Shown in pieces: positions 54,880-64,000 of a stretch of DNA of 64,000 nt. The notes beneath the pieces are model-generated. The model did not search any database and had not been told where the DNA came from. It worked only from the letters and a program-made list of their open reading frames with translations. How positions within the stretch are numbered: the first letter of the stretch is position 1; every line of letters begins with the position of its first letter. The position numbers were made by a program, and so were the translations under genes. The stretch covers positions 1 through 64,000 of the forward strand of contig JABDMH010000056.1 in assembly GCA_013001595.1 (NCBI GenBank), read 5' to 3'. This DNA is from Saprospiraceae bacterium (GTDB lineage Bacteria > Bacteroidota > Bacteroidia > Chitinophagales > Saprospiraceae).

Positions 54880-55544
54880 CCAGGAGGCAAATAAAGTGGT
54901 GGCATAGACTACTTAGCTACCTAATGGAGGTACCAGTCGAAACATTACACAGTGATTACAACCCGGTCCTGCAAGTTAGCTTGGTGCGAAATCGTTTTCA
55001 ATTGTCGACCGAAAATTCGATCTATTCATTTGACGACCTCTATGTCAATTTCTATCGAGCGTTTAAAGATGTTCCACTTCCAAAGCAGGGTTCTAGTGTG
55101 CTCATCCTAGGTCTTGGCCTTGCCAGTATACCGTATATGCTCGAACACCACTTCAAGAGGCATTACCACTACTGGGCGGTAGAAATTGATGAAGCAGTAG
55201 TAGAACTTGCAGGTCGTTATACATTGCCCCGGATCCAGTCACACATCGAAATCTACTGTGCTGATGCAGCTCGCTTTGTGGCCACCTGTGAACAAAAATT
55301 TGATTTGGTGATCGTGGATTTATTCCTAGATGACGTGACGCCCTCTTTTTTGGATGATATCGAGGGCAATGTGCTGGTAAAAGCACTGGTTGGTGCCGAT
55401 GGGTTTGCCATGTACAACAGACTTTATAGATCCGCACATGACCAGGAGCGTACTGAAAAATTTTATGAGGAGGTGTTTAAGAAGTCTTTCGATCGACCAA
55501 ATCGATTAGACGTGGGCGGAAACTGGATACTTCTCGGTGAGTAG
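54876..55544 (+). CDS. Spermidine-synthase-like / class I methyltransferase-fold protein
   Basis: 222 aa from a GTG start that overlaps the GlmU-like stop. Rossmann-type core SSVLILGLGLASIPYMLE, AVEIDEAVVELA, and FDLVIVDLFLDDVTPSF, the pattern of SpeE-like proteins, but shorter than real spermidine synthase and without an obvious putrescine-binding set. A polyamine or methyltransferase role is open. Translational coupling links it to the GlmU-like gene. Confidence 0.72.
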   Translation: MTRRQIKWWHRLLSYLMEVPVETLHSDYNPVLQVSLVRNRFQLSTENSIYSFDDLYVNFYRAFKDVPLPKQGSSVLILGLGLASIPYMLEHHFKRHYHYWAVEIDEAVVELAGRYTLPRIQSHIEIYCADAARFVATCEQKFDLVIVDLFLDDVTPSFLDDIEGNVLVKALVGADGFAMYNRLYRSAHDQERTEKFYEEVFKKSFDRPNRLDVGGNWILLGE

Positions 55545-55546
55545 GC

Positions 55547-55586
55547 AAAAAAAAACCACAGCATCCCTTTAGATACTGCGGCTTTT
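55547..55586. terminator. Bidirectional terminator-like hairpin
   Basis: Nine A, then CCACAGCATC (55556-55565) pairing with GATACTGCGG (55572-55581) over ten positions with two mismatches, then CTTTT. It lies between convergent genes and suits either strand. Confidence 0.55.
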
Positions 55587-55709
55587 ACGAACACACTCAA
55601 AACTATTTTTCGAAAGCAATATAAGAGTATTTCATACATAATGTAAAGTCAACAAGTGATTTTTTTCACTTTTTAACACTTTTTCTAGCGATATGGCTAG
55701 AATATGGGC

Positions 55710-57662
55710 CTAAATGTTCTTCTTATCGAATTTCCAGCGCACAAATGCCTCGATCGCTTCATAGTTGGCTAGGCCAAGTTTGTGGTAACCAATGGCGGTT
55801 TCCTTGTTGCGATCTTCAGCTCGTTCCCAAAACTCTCGTTGATCATTGCCGGGAAAAGGTGGACGATCTTTTTGCGATTGATGCATAAATATCGCTTTGC
55901 GTTTTTTTGCTAATTCCATTGGACTGATGGGCACTGCCATCTCTATTTGATCCAACCTCCATTCGTGCCAAGCACCTCGGTACAACCACAGCCAGCAGTC
56001 TTTTATCCAATCTTTACCTTTGGATTTATCAAGGGCGGCCAAGATGGCGTCCAAACAAACCTTATGGGTGCCATGTGGATCTGCCAAATCACCGGCAGCA
56101 TAGATCTGCTGAGGCTTCACTTCTTGAAGCAAGTTACTGATGATCTTTACATCCTTGTCTGAGAGAGAGCCTTTGGTCGAAAGGCCTGTCTCATAAAAAG
56201 GAAGATCAAGAAAATGCATATTTTCATCAGGGATACCACAGACTCTAGCACCGGCCCTTGCTTCACCTCTTCTGATCAAACCTTTGATTTGTCGTACTTC
56301 AGCAAGGTCTTTTTCACCGGCTTGCTTTCGTTTGAGGTGTTTGGTCGCCCGCTTATAGAGGTCATTAATTTTATCTGTCTTAAGACCTAGGTTTGGCTGA
56401 AATTCCTCAATAAATTCCACGAACCTCAGGGCATCATGGTCATGGACCGCGATATTTCCCGAGGTTTGGTAGGCTACATGGACCTCATGTCCCTGTTCAA
56501 CTAGTCTAATGAAGGTGCCACCCATGGATATTACATCATCGTCTGGATGTGGACTAAAGATAATCACCCGTTTCTTGGCAGGTTTAGCTCGTTCAGGGCG
56601 CTGAGAGTCATCTGAATTGGGCTTTCCACCTGGCCACCCTGTAATGGTGTATTGCAGTCTATTGAAGATCTTTATGTTTATATTGTAAGCGCTGTCGTGT
56701 TCTACAATCAGGTCACTCAGACCGTGCTCACTATAATCTTCATCAGTGAGTTTCAGTATGGGCTTGCCCGTTTTAAGCGACAGCCAAATTGTTGCACGGC
56801 AGATGAGATCGTCTGTCCAGCTACAAAGGCCCACTTGCCATGGAGTTCTGACTTTGGTAAGAGATTGGGCAGCAGCCTGGTCAAGGATAAATCGCACATG
56901 GTCGTGTTTTTGAAGGTAGGAGGCTGGACAGGCGGGAGTTATTTGACCTTCGACCGCTCTTTTTACTACATCTGCTTTGTGCATGCCATAGGCCATGAGG
57001 TATATGGACTTAGCCTTGAAGATGCTAGCGATCCCCATGGTTACAGCGCGATAGGGCACTTTGTCAAATTCAAAGAAATCCTTGATGGCATCTCGTCTGG
57101 TGATGTTGTCCAGTTTCACCAACCGCGTCTTCGAACCCTCCCAAGATCCTGGTTCATTAAACCCGATGTGTCCGGTTCTACCGATGCCCAGAATCTGGAT
57201 GTCTATACCTCCAGCAGCTTCAATCTTTTCCTCATATTCCTGGCAGTAGGCTTCCACCTGGTCCATAGATACCGTCCCATCCGGGATATGAATATTTTTA
57301 GGATTGATATCAATGTGATCAAAAAAGTATTCATGCATAAATCGCATGTAGCTTCTCGCATCTTCGGGTTGCATTGGATAGTATTCATCCAGGTTAAAGG
57401 TGATCACGTTGGAGAAACTAAGTTCCTCCTCCCGGTGGATGCGCACCAATTCCCTGTACAATAGTATAGGCGTAGAACCTGTGGCTAGACCTAAAACGAT
57501 ACTTTCGCCATCTTGCTGTTTCTGACGGACAGCAAGTGCTATTGATCTGGCCACATGTTTGGATGCTTCTTTGGGGTTTTCCCAAATACGAACAGGTATC
57601 TTCTCAGTTGATCTAAGTTGGTATTTTAAAAGGTCCATAAGACGATTTGTTTTTCGAATCAT
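55710..57662 (-). CDS. nagB: Glucosamine-6-phosphate deaminase fused to a PIG-L/LmbE deacetylase domain
   Basis: 650 aa. Residues about 20-300 are NagB (IVLGLATGSTPILLYREL, VITFNLDEYYPM, GIGRTGHIGFNEPGS), converting glucosamine-6-P to fructose-6-P plus ammonia. Residues about 370-620 are a PIG-L/LmbE zinc deacetylase (VIIFSPHPDDDVISMGGT, later AAGDLADPHGTHKVC). This fusion is common in Bacteroidota and could remove an acetyl group before deamination, although this has not been shown here. The N-terminal ATG 57662 is used; the internal ATG 57638 would also give a complete enzyme. Together with pgi and manA it converges on fructose-6-P. Confidence 0.93.
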   Translation of the reverse strand: MIRKTNRLMDLLKYQLRSTEKIPVRIWENPKEASKHVARSIALAVRQKQQDGESIVLGLATGSTPILLYRELVRIHREEELSFSNVITFNLDEYYPMQPEDARSYMRFMHEYFFDHIDINPKNIHIPDGTVSMDQVEAYCQEYEEKIEAAGGIDIQILGIGRTGHIGFNEPGSWEGSKTRLVKLDNITRRDAIKDFFEFDKVPYRAVTMGIASIFKAKSIYLMAYGMHKADVVKRAVEGQITPACPASYLQKHDHVRFILDQAAAQSLTKVRTPWQVGLCSWTDDLICRATIWLSLKTGKPILKLTDEDYSEHGLSDLIVEHDSAYNINIKIFNRLQYTITGWPGGKPNSDDSQRPERAKPAKKRVIIFSPHPDDDVISMGGTFIRLVEQGHEVHVAYQTSGNIAVHDHDALRFVEFIEEFQPNLGLKTDKINDLYKRATKHLKRKQAGEKDLAEVRQIKGLIRRGEARAGARVCGIPDENMHFLDLPFYETGLSTKGSLSDKDVKIISNLLQEVKPQQIYAAGDLADPHGTHKVCLDAILAALDKSKGKDWIKDCWLWLYRGAWHEWRLDQIEMAVPISPMELAKKRKAIFMHQSQKDRPPFPGNDQREFWERAEDRNKETAIGYHKLGLANYEAIEAFVRWKFDKKNI

Positions 57663-57807
57663 GGGCTAAAATACATCATTTTTAAGGCGAGATCTGAAGA
57701 TATTCACAGCGAACGCCAGATTTATGATGGTAGCACTTAGTCTCATGAAAAATAAGATAGAATACCGCCGGTTGCGACTGCATACTAGATAGACCTTACC
57801 GAATGAT

Positions 57808-57815
57808 TACCTTTG
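57808..57815 (+). promoter_or_regulatory. Promoter element of the 57838 gene
   Basis: TACCTTTG, a perfect TAnnTTTG, giving a leader of about 16 nt; supports ATG 57838. Confidence 0.5.
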
Positions 57816-57837
57816 CATATAACTCAAGAATTCATCC

Positions 57838-58443
57838 ATGTTCACTATAAATATCTACTTACGCCTGGCATTGATTATCGTCACATCGGTAGGTGGAACT
57901 GTTTTGGCTTTTCTTTTTGGTTTTTGGTATGCATTTCCCGTCCTTCTGATAGGCATTATTCTACTAGTTGGCTATATCTTACTAGGTACGGTACAGTCTG
58001 CGGCCCTGTTAATGCAGAAAACCGATTTCCTTGGCGCAGAGAAAAGACTAAATATGACTTTTAAGCCTAGATGGCTGTACTCAGCAAATCGCGCATATTA
58101 TTACATGATCAAGGGAGGAATAGCTATGCAATTTAAGCGCAATGACGAAGCTGAATTACTGCTGAACAAAGCCCAGGAAACAGGTTTGCCTTCGGATAAT
58201 GAACGGGCCATGGTTTTCATGCAATTGGCCAACATTGCAGTGGTTAAGAACAACTATCAAGGCGCCAAATCACTCATGCGTCAAGCGAAACAGCAAAAAG
58301 TCACCGAACCACAAATTCGAGAACAACTTAACGAATTTGAAAAAGCATTGAAGAATCAAGGTGCCATGAACAAGATGCGACACAGGCAGCGTGGATCTAT
58401 GATTCAACCAGGAGGGAAAAGAAGAAGACCAAGGGGACGGTAA
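57838..58443 (+). CDS. Predicted two-helix membrane protein with TPR-like domain
   Basis: 201 aa, no known function. Two hydrophobic helices (about 7-28 and 33-52) are followed by TPR-like helices (YYYMIKGGIAMQFKRNDEAE, AMVFMQLANIAVVKNNYQGA) and a very basic tail (KRRRPRGR), which may bind nucleic acid or the membrane surface. It is not linked to a neighbour; the cvpA-like gene is convergent. Confidence 0.75.
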   Translation: MFTINIYLRLALIIVTSVGGTVLAFLFGFWYAFPVLLIGIILLVGYILLGTVQSAALLMQKTDFLGAEKRLNMTFKPRWLYSANRAYYYMIKGGIAMQFKRNDEAELLLNKAQETGLPSDNERAMVFMQLANIAVVKNNYQGAKSLMRQAKQQKVTEPQIREQLNEFEKALKNQGAMNKMRHRQRGSMIQPGGKRRRPRGR

Positions 58444-58485
58444 AACACAGCAGGTCAAAAGTAAAAACACCTCGTACTAATTCAA

Positions 58486-58986
58486 TCATTGCTTATGGGT
58501 CACCTCACTCACATTGGCCTTGAGGAGATTCCAAGCAGTTGATGTCCTTTCATTGATAGGATCCAACCATCTGTACAAATGAGCTTCGGTCTTGACGTGC
58601 TCACTTAAGATCATTGCCTGATCTGTGAAAGTGGTGAGCACACTAATGCAGACTACCATGATAGCTCCCATTATTAGACCCCCAATAGATCGCGACAAAA
58701 TAAGACTTGTTCGGGTCTCTTTGGCTTGTATGAAGACCTGCAAGATGTGAAATAGAGAATACCCAATTAATAATCCAAACAGTACAGCAATGAGTATTTT
58801 GACTAAACCAGTGGAGGGCCCAAGTGAGGCTTCATAGAACGTCAGCGCTAGGGGTGAAACAAATAATGCCCCCAAAAAACCGATCAGTGCACTAAAGAGC
58901 AGGGTGCATCCCTGCAAGGTGGTATTTTGATATCCACCGACAAAGGCTAGGATAATGAGGGAAATACATATGATATCGTAGAGCAT
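58486..58986 (-). CDS. CvpA family membrane protein
   Basis: 166 aa with about four transmembrane helices starting MLYDIICISLIILAFVGGYQ, matching the CvpA/colicin V production family (GLLIGYSLFHIL, SRSIGGLIMGAIMV). The frame is open to a GTG at 59019, but a TATTTTTG promoter element (59019-59026) would start transcription downstream of that GTG, so ATG 58986 is chosen. The role of CvpA in other bacteria is in envelope stress and colicin V export; here it is unknown. Confidence 0.78.
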   Translation of the reverse strand: MLYDIICISLIILAFVGGYQNTTLQGCTLLFSALIGFLGALFVSPLALTFYEASLGPSTGLVKILIAVLFGLLIGYSLFHILQVFIQAKETRTSLILSRSIGGLIMGAIMVVCISVLTTFTDQAMILSEHVKTEAHLYRWLDPINERTSTAWNLLKANVSEVTHKQ

Positions 58987-59018
58987 ATTAGCAGTTGATG
59001 ACCCCAGCTGATTATCCA

Positions 59019-59026
59019 CAAAAATA
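59019..59026 (-). promoter_or_regulatory. Promoter element that decides the cvpA start
   Basis: Minus strand TATTTTTG, a perfect TAnnTTTG. Its predicted transcription start near 59012 excludes the GTG at 59019 as translation start. Confidence 0.5.
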
Positions 59027-59140
59027 CATTAAATATTATCTTAATGTGTTTATTGCTGATAAAGTGTTGTTCATGAGCGATGAAACCATTACATTGGTAA
59101 AATTGTACTAACTTTATCGGAGCATTGTAATGGTGAAAAG

Positions 59141-59677
59141 ATGATTAGAAAAGCCTATTTGATTTGTGTGGTAGCTATGGTGTTTTCTCTAGTAGAAGGA
59201 CAAGATAGACCAACAAATAAGAAGCAAGTCGCACCAGAACTTTCCCTTCCCAGTGTTTTTCTAATCGGTGAATATGAGGAGCAATATACATCCTTGTACC
59301 AGCAATATCAGGGCATTCTGCTTTCGGTTTGCAAAGACGATATGAATGTGGCCTTTGAAAAATGGATGCATATGTTGGACAGTATGGAGTCATATGGGAA
59401 CGAAATAGGATTCAGTTTGAATGGCATTAAAGTACTACTCAACGTCTTTTGGAATGAGGATGGGACAATACAATATCTTTCTTACTACTTAAAACCGAAT
59501 TCACTCAATGTAGATTCAGCCGAGTTGACCGCATTCTTCTCAAGCTTCGTCAGTAGATATAGACTACCCCTCAATGCAGATCTCAAGTTTATGCATAATG
59601 GTACAGCCCAGTTTCCAACTAGATTGATTCCGAGATCTTCCGATAAACCCAAGGATCAAGGCACAACCAAATATTAA
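59141..59677 (+). CDS. Secreted protein of unknown function
   Basis: 178 aa. Signal peptide (about 1-20, ending SLVEGQ), then a small soluble domain (SVCKDDMNVAFEKWMHMLDSM; LNVFWNEDGTIQYLSYYLKP). I recognise no domain; the arrangement resembles other short, lineage-specific periplasmic proteins of Bacteroidota. A TAACTTTA sequence at 59109-59116 may be its -7 element. Confidence 0.7.
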   Translation: MIRKAYLICVVAMVFSLVEGQDRPTNKKQVAPELSLPSVFLIGEYEEQYTSLYQQYQGILLSVCKDDMNVAFEKWMHMLDSMESYGNEIGFSLNGIKVLLNVFWNEDGTIQYLSYYLKPNSLNVDSAELTAFFSSFVSRYRLPLNADLKFMHNGTAQFPTRLIPRSSDKPKDQGTTKY

Positions 59678-59760
59678 ATCTGATGCTAGGAAGCTACTGG
59701 TGCAGATTGGGTCATGATTCTAGGCAACCAAGTCATATTAGCATATTTGACTATATTTCT

Positions 59761-59835
59761 GGCCGGGTAGACTGACCATTTAGATTTAGTAGTTAAATCT
59801 AATATGATCTTGGTCTGAGACAAGGCCGCCCGGCT
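59761..59835. repeat. Long hairpin in the parE upstream gap
   Basis: Nested pairing: GCCGGG (59762-59767) with CCCGGC (59829-59834), GACCA (59774-59778) with TGGTC (59811?-59815 region, 59811-59815), and a perfect TTAGATTTA (59780-59788) / TAAATCTAA (59794-59802) tip. It could be a terminator-like or repeat-derived structure. Confidence 0.5.
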
Positions 59836-60123
59836 AAGCAATTGTGACGGGCATCAAAACATTGACGATCGATCGGCGAAGCTGTGGATGTCCAGGGCAC
59901 ATCCAAGCGAATCAGCGGGTCTGCGGCTGAAATGGAGGGCAGTAGTCCCGGCGTCCCGATAGTTTATTGGGAGGCAACGAAGAAATTCGCAGAAAGAACT
60001 GAAAATTCTTGACAATATTTTGTTTGATAGAGTACTAGATTTATATATAATTATTTGAATTAAAAAGAGCGTGTTTTGGAGATGTGGATTAGGTGCTTTT
60101 GCTGGTCCAGACATCTTCGATTC

Positions 60124-60155
60124 TAGAATGCAAGAATGCAAGAATACAAGAAATT
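60124..60155 (+). repeat. Four 8-nt repeats abutting the parE start
   Basis: TAGAATGC, AAGAATGC, AAGAATAC, AAGAAATT stand in tandem and end directly before the ATG at 60156. The A-rich repeat may serve as the translation initiation region. Confidence 0.6.
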
Positions 60156-62051
60156 ATGGCTCAACAAGAATATACTGAAGACAATATACAGTCACTGGAC
60201 TGGAAGGAGCACATCAGGCTTAGACCTGGCATGTACATTGGCAAGCTGGGAGACGGTAGCCAACCTGATGACGGGATTTATGTGTTATTGAAAGAAGTAA
60301 TTGATAATTCCATCGATGAATATGTGATGGGTCATGGCTCTGTGATAGAAATTGAGATCAAAGAAGGTGAGGTTCGGGTTCGAGACTTCGGCAGAGGGAT
60401 TCCGTTGGGAAAGGTGGTAGACTGCGTCTCGAAAATGAACACTGGAGGTAAATATGATAATCGGGCTTTCCAAAAATCAGTGGGTTTAAATGGAGTGGGA
60501 ACAAAAGCGGTAAATGCCCTATCTGATCACTTCACAGTGACTGCATATCGTGATGGAAAGATGAAGCGAGCTACCTTTAATGAAGGGCACTTAGATCATG
60601 AGTCCAAAATCACTAAATCTGGTCAATCTGCCAATGGAACTGAGATCGTATTTACTCCTGACGGGAAGGTCTTTAAAAATTATAGATTCAGACCAGATCT
60701 TGTGGAAAGACGACTGTGGAACTATGCCTACCTAAATGCAGGTCTCAAACTTAAATTTAACGGTAAACGGATCGTTTCTAAAAATGGTCTTCTCGATCTT
60801 CTGGAGAATAGGACACAAAACGAAGTGATTCGATATCCCATCATCCATCTGAGCGACGATGATATCGAACTGGCCCTAACCCATGGCAATCACTATGGTG
60901 AACAATACCACAGTTTTGTGAATGGACAGTACACTACCCAAGGTGGTACCCACTTGACGGCATTTCGCGAGGGAATAGTAAAAGCCGTAAGAGATTTTTA
61001 CGGTAAGAATTATGATGCTAAGGATATTCGAGCATCGATTATCGCTGCCATCAGTGTCCGGGTTGAGGATCCGGTCTTTGAATCTCAGACCAAGACCAAG
61101 CTTGGTTCAGTACACATGGGCCCGGACAGGGCCACCATCACAACTTTTGTTGGCAACTTCATCAAGAAACACCTCAATGATTTTTTGCATAAGAAGCCAG
61201 AAGTTGCTGAAAAATTGAAGGCCCGCATCCAACAATCTGAACGCGAACGCAAGGAAATTGCCGGGATTAAAAAACTTGCCAATGAGCGAGCTAAGAAGGC
61301 CAGTGTTCACAATAAGAAATTACGCGATTGTCGCATTCATTTAACGACCAAGCGCGCCAAGCTCGAAGATCAATATGCATCGACGATCTTCATCACCGAG
61401 GGAGATTCTGCAAGTGGGTCCATAACTAAAGCTCGAGATGTGCAAAGCCAGGCCGTGTTCAGTTTGCGCGGAAAACCCCTTAATTGCTTTGGCTTGACCA
61501 AGAAGATCGTCTACCAAAATGAAGAACTCAATCTTTTGCAACATGCACTGAATATCGAAGATGGTCTTGAGGGACTTCGATATAATCGGGTAGTTATTGC
61601 CACTGATGCTGATGTTGATGGAATGCACATACGTTTACTTTTATTGACTTTTTTCCTTCAGTTTTTTCCTGATCTGGTGAGGGAAGAGCATTTGTATATT
61701 TTAGATACACCCCTATTCCGTGTCAGAGATAAGAGGCAGACTTTCTATTGTTACAATGAAGCCGAAAGACTGGCAGCCATTGACGCCCTTAAGGGCAAAG
61801 CAGAAATTACCCGATTTAAGGGGCTGGGAGAGATCTCTCCTGATGAATTTGGAGACTTCATTGGTAAAAATATTAGACTGGAGAAGGTATTGCTCCTTGA
61901 AGACACAAATATCGAAGATGTCCTGGCCTATTACATGGGTAAGAACACCATGCAACGGCAAGAATTCATCATAGAAAATCTTAAGGTAGAAATCGATCAA
62001 GTTGATGAATTATCTACTAAGGTTGCCGAAGAAGCAGAGGCAATGGTATGA
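60156..62051 (+). CDS. parE: DNA topoisomerase IV subunit B
   Basis: 631 aa ATPase subunit of a type IIA topoisomerase (decatenation of daughter chromosomes). GHKL ATPase motifs: [33 protein letters not shown] and [30 protein letters not shown] and [14 protein letters not shown]; end [14 protein letters not shown]. The pattern with [13 protein letters not shown] and the short length favour ParE over GyrB. The frame is open to 60093; ATG 60156 fits the family and follows the 8-nt repeats. No parC follows; lon does. Confidence 0.93.
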   Translation: MAQQEYTEDNIQSLDWKEHIRLRPGMYIGKLGDGSQPDDGIYVLLKEVIDNSIDEYVMGHGSVIEIEIKEGEVRVRDFGRGIPLGKVVDCVSKMNTGGKYDNRAFQKSVGLNGVGTKAVNALSDHFTVTAYRDGKMKRATFNEGHLDHESKITKSGQSANGTEIVFTPDGKVFKNYRFRPDLVERRLWNYAYLNAGLKLKFNGKRIVSKNGLLDLLENRTQNEVIRYPIIHLSDDDIELALTHGNHYGEQYHSFVNGQYTTQGGTHLTAFREGIVKAVRDFYGKNYDAKDIRASIIAAISVRVEDPVFESQTKTKLGSVHMGPDRATITTFVGNFIKKHLNDFLHKKPEVAEKLKARIQQSERERKEIAGIKKLANERAKKASVHNKKLRDCRIHLTTKRAKLEDQYASTIFITEGDSASGSITKARDVQSQAVFSLRGKPLNCFGLTKKIVYQNEELNLLQHALNIEDGLEGLRYNRVVIATDADVDGMHIRLLLLTFFLQFFPDLVREEHLYILDTPLFRVRDKRQTFYCYNEAERLAAIDALKGKAEITRFKGLGEISPDEFGDFIGKNIRLEKVLLLEDTNIEDVLAYYMGKNTMQRQEFIIENLKVEIDQVDELSTKVAEEAEAMV

Positions 62052-62256
62052 GGAATAGTCATGTGTAGTTATTTAGACCTGTCGTTTTGACCTCCTTAAA
62101 GCAGTTTTAGGCCAATGTAGGTACTCCAGATCGTGGCCAAATAGCAAGTTTTGTCATGTTTATCGCAATGGCATAACAATTGCCCCTTTCATGCCCACAT
62201 TTGAATCTAGATTTTACTGACACTTTGTCGGTGCTACAGAAATTGAGCAAAAAGAT

Positions 62257-64000
62257 ATGTTTGAAAATATCGGATTTATAGATATTCAGGATGATCAGGA
62301 AATGACGCCTTTGATGCCACTCAATACGGAGGGTGAGGAGGATCAAACTGATGTCGAAATGCCTGGATCATTACCGCTTCTCGCCTTAAAAAATACGGTG
62401 CTTTTTCCTGGAATAATAATACCAATCACCATTGGAAGGGATAAATCCATCAAGGCTGTAAGAGCGGCTTACGAATCCAATAAGTTGTTAGCGGTCCTAT
62501 CTCAGAAGAATATGAAAGTAGAGGATCCTTCGTTCGAAGATCTCTACCAAGTGGGAACCGTAGCAAAGATATTAAAGCTTTTTAAGATGCCGGATGGGAC
62601 GACAACTACCATTTTGCAAGGAAGTAAGCGCTTTAACCTGCAGCGTATCACTTCTGAAGAACCATATATGGAGGGAGAAATTGAGGAACTGAGCTATATG
62701 GATGCAGATGATGCCCAGGAGTTTGCGGGGTTACTAACTACGATCAGGGAACTTGCTGCTCAAATTATCAAACTCTCACCAAACATTCCCTCTGAAGCAT
62801 CAGTCATGCTGGGGAACATCAAGAGTGACACCTTCTTATTGGATTTTATCTCTTCAAATCTCGCAATAGGAATGGATGAAAAGCAGGCCATTTTGGAAGA
62901 AGGAGATCTGATGGCCAAAGCTCACGTGATTATGGGTCATATGAAACGTGAGATGCAGCTGCTGGTAGTAAAGGATGAGATTGATGCAAAGGTTAGGGGT
63001 GATATAGACAAGCAGCAGCGAGACTACTTTCTTAGTCAGCAGCTTAAGACCATCCAAGAAGAACTCGGACAGAGCCCTCATCAAGCTGAAATCGAAGAAC
63101 TGAAAAAACGTGCTAAAGAGAAGAGCTGGCCAGAAGAAGTCGCTAAGGTTTTTGAAAAGGAGTTGGCGAAAGTTCAGCGAGTTAATCCTCAAGTGGCTGA
63201 ATACTCCGTACTCCTCAATTACTTGGATTTGCTGTTAGACCTGCCATGGAATGAGTTCACCAAGGATAATTTTGAACTTGCTCATGTACAGAAGGTGCTT
63301 GATAAAGACCACTATGGTTTGGAGAAAGTTAAGAAGCGCATCATTGAACACCTTGCGGTGTTGAAATTAAAGGGTGATATGAAAGCGCCGATTCTGTGTT
63401 TAGTGGGACCTCCCGGTGTTGGTAAGACTTCTCTCGGAAAATCCGTTGCAAAGGCGCTGGATCGAAAATTTGTGAGAATGTCTCTAGGGGGTTTGCACGA
63501 TGAATCAGAAATCAGAGGACATCGCAAGACCTACATCGGAGCTATGCCGGGTCGAATAGTTCAATCCATAAAGAAGGTAGGGTCGTCCAATCCAGTCTTT
63601 ATATTGGATGAGATCGACAAAGTTGGAAAAGATTTTCGTGGAGATCCGTCGAGTGCACTTCTTGAAGTGTTAGATCCTGAGCAGAACTCTACCTTTCATG
63701 ACAATTATCTAGAACTTGAGTATGACCTCTCAAAGGTCATGTTTATTGCAACTGCAAATTCATTGGCCAGCATACAGCCTGCCTTGCTTGATCGCATGGA
63801 GATCATTCAAATCAGCGGCTATTCTGCTGAAGAAAAGCTAGAAATTGCCAAACGGCATCTAATTCCGCAAAGGCGAAAAGAGCATGGACTGAAATCCAAT
63901 CAGGTTACCATTCGTGCCAAAGCACTAAAAGAAATCATTAGAGACTATACCCGCGAATCGGGAGTGAGAAACCTCAGCCGTCAGATTGCCGGGGTGATGA
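62257..64000 (+). CDS. lon: ATP-dependent Lon protease (3' end outside window)
   Basis: 581 codons in the window. N-terminal substrate-binding LON domain (about 38-240; LPLLALKNTVLFPGIIIPIT), long helical linker (about 240-345; QQRDYFLSQQLKTIQEELG), AAA+ domain with Walker A GPPGVGKTSLGK (about 381-392), SLGGLHDESEIRGHRKTYIG, and Walker B PVFILDEIDKVG (about 446-456). It stops in the small AAA+ subdomain at the right edge (SGVRNLSRQIAGVM), so the Ser-Lys protease part is missing. The 205-bp upstream gap has TTTG at 62201-62210 and ACACTTTG near 62220 as weak promoter candidates. Confidence 0.95.
   Translation, partial: MFENIGFIDIQDDQEMTPLMPLNTEGEEDQTDVEMPGSLPLLALKNTVLFPGIIIPITIGRDKSIKAVRAAYESNKLLAVLSQKNMKVEDPSFEDLYQVGTVAKILKLFKMPDGTTTTILQGSKRFNLQRITSEEPYMEGEIEELSYMDADDAQEFAGLLTTIRELAAQIIKLSPNIPSEASVMLGNIKSDTFLLDFISSNLAIGMDEKQAILEEGDLMAKAHVIMGHMKREMQLLVVKDEIDAKVRGDIDKQQRDYFLSQQLKTIQEELGQSPHQAEIEELKKRAKEKSWPEEVAKVFEKELAKVQRVNPQVAEYSVLLNYLDLLLDLPWNEFTKDNFELAHVQKVLDKDHYGLEKVKKRIIEHLAVLKLKGDMKAPILCLVGPPGVGKTSLGKSVAKALDRKFVRMSLGGLHDESEIRGHRKTYIGAMPGRIVQSIKKVGSSNPVFILDEIDKVGKDFRGDPSSALLEVLDPEQNSTFHDNYLELEYDLSKVMFIATANSLASIQPALLDRMEIIQISGYSAEEKLEIAKRHLIPQRRKEHGLKSNQVTIRAKALKEIIRDYTRESGVRNLSRQIAGVM

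Larger units (their letters stand above)
59678..60155. other. 478-bp structured gap before parE
   Basis: No gene is supported. It holds a 75-nt hairpin (59761-59835; GCCGGG/CCCGGC, GACCA/TGGTC, TTAGATTTA/TAAATCTAA), a GGATGT/ACATCC hairpin near 59886-59904, a TCAGC/GCTGA hairpin near 59911-59930, a REP-like hairpin (59951-59975; TCCC-GATA/TATTGGGA), and 8-bp repeats just before parE. GC content is raised in 59820-59980 relative to flanks. A 95-residue minus-strand frame here is judged spurious. Confidence 0.5.

Noticed and set aside
59854-60141. 95-residue minus-strand reading frame
   Set aside because: It runs across several hairpins and repeat-like sequence, has no recognisable domain, and overlaps the region upstream of parE; judged a by-product of GC-rich repeat DNA.
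1-64000. Search by eye for CRISPR arrays, prophage, toxin-antitoxin or restriction/defence genes
   Set aside because: No regularly spaced repeats, phage structural genes or defence signatures were found; YraN is nuclease-like but is a widespread housekeeping protein.

Overview
The window comes from a bacterium of the phylum Bacteroidota, most probably Saprospiraceae or a close relative. This rests on type IX secretion (T9SS) machinery (PorP/SprF and PorE-like proteins) and T9SS C-terminal sorting tails on two large secreted proteins, a complete nqrABCDEF operon, repeated matches to the Bacteroidota promoter element TAnnTTTG, A-rich leaders without Shine-Dalgarno sequences, a NagB-LmbE fusion, a type B L31 protein, and an iodotyrosine-deiodinase-like protein of the kind known from Haliscomenobacter. 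No rRNA, tRNA, CRISPR array, prophage or transposase gene was seen.

Layout. 1-7.7 kb: most of one giant minus-strand secreted protein (SdrD-like, malectin, Ig/HYR-like, dockerin, cohesin-like, T9SS tail) whose 3' end lies outside the window. 8-15 kb: nadA, the Prc/Tsp protease, pgk, a badly decayed methylglyoxal synthase gene, and uvrC. 15-20 kb: a DUF2279 protein and a porP/porE T9SS pair; the PorE-like protein carries an extra DUF1573 domain behind an 11-A run. 20-27 kb: pnuC and the Na+-pumping NADH:quinone oxidoreductase operon, with a membrane-anchored NqrA. 27-36 kb: metG-lnt (ATGA overlap), an FMN glutamate-synthase-like enzyme, a lipoprotein amidohydrolase and a TIM-barrel isomerase. 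36-44 kb (minus strand): prohibitin-like protein, glycosyltransferase 9, an M4 metalloprotease coupled to a small lipoprotein, a thiamine-binding-like protein, and an Mla-type ABC pair. 44-50 kb: an SDR/deiodinase-like pair, an M43 protease, fabG and a TerB-like/acyl-CoA oxidase fusion. 50-64 kb: manA-pgi, yraN, rpmE2, a GlmU-like protein, a spermidine-synthase-like protein, nagB-lmbE, small membrane and secreted proteins, parE, and the start of lon.

The genes are mostly housekeeping (NAD supply, sugar phosphates, DNA repair and topology, respiration, proteolysis, envelope) with a secretion and adhesion layer typical of surface-living Bacteroidota. The least ordinary material is between genes. 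Three long imperfect palindromes (about 160-190 bp) each begin 0-4 nt after a stop codon. Two of them are copies of one family with ends in CTAGTG and an internal motif at the same 45-nt offset. There is also a candidate small RNA with its own promoter and terminator (about 41716-41888), a cluster of hairpins in front of the giant gene, and a structured 480-bp gap in front of parE. Coding starts were moved where promoters, terminators or repeats showed that the longest reading frame was too long (nadA, pnuC, nqrE, mlaE, fabG, the acyl-CoA oxidase, the GlmU-like gene, cvpA, parE).
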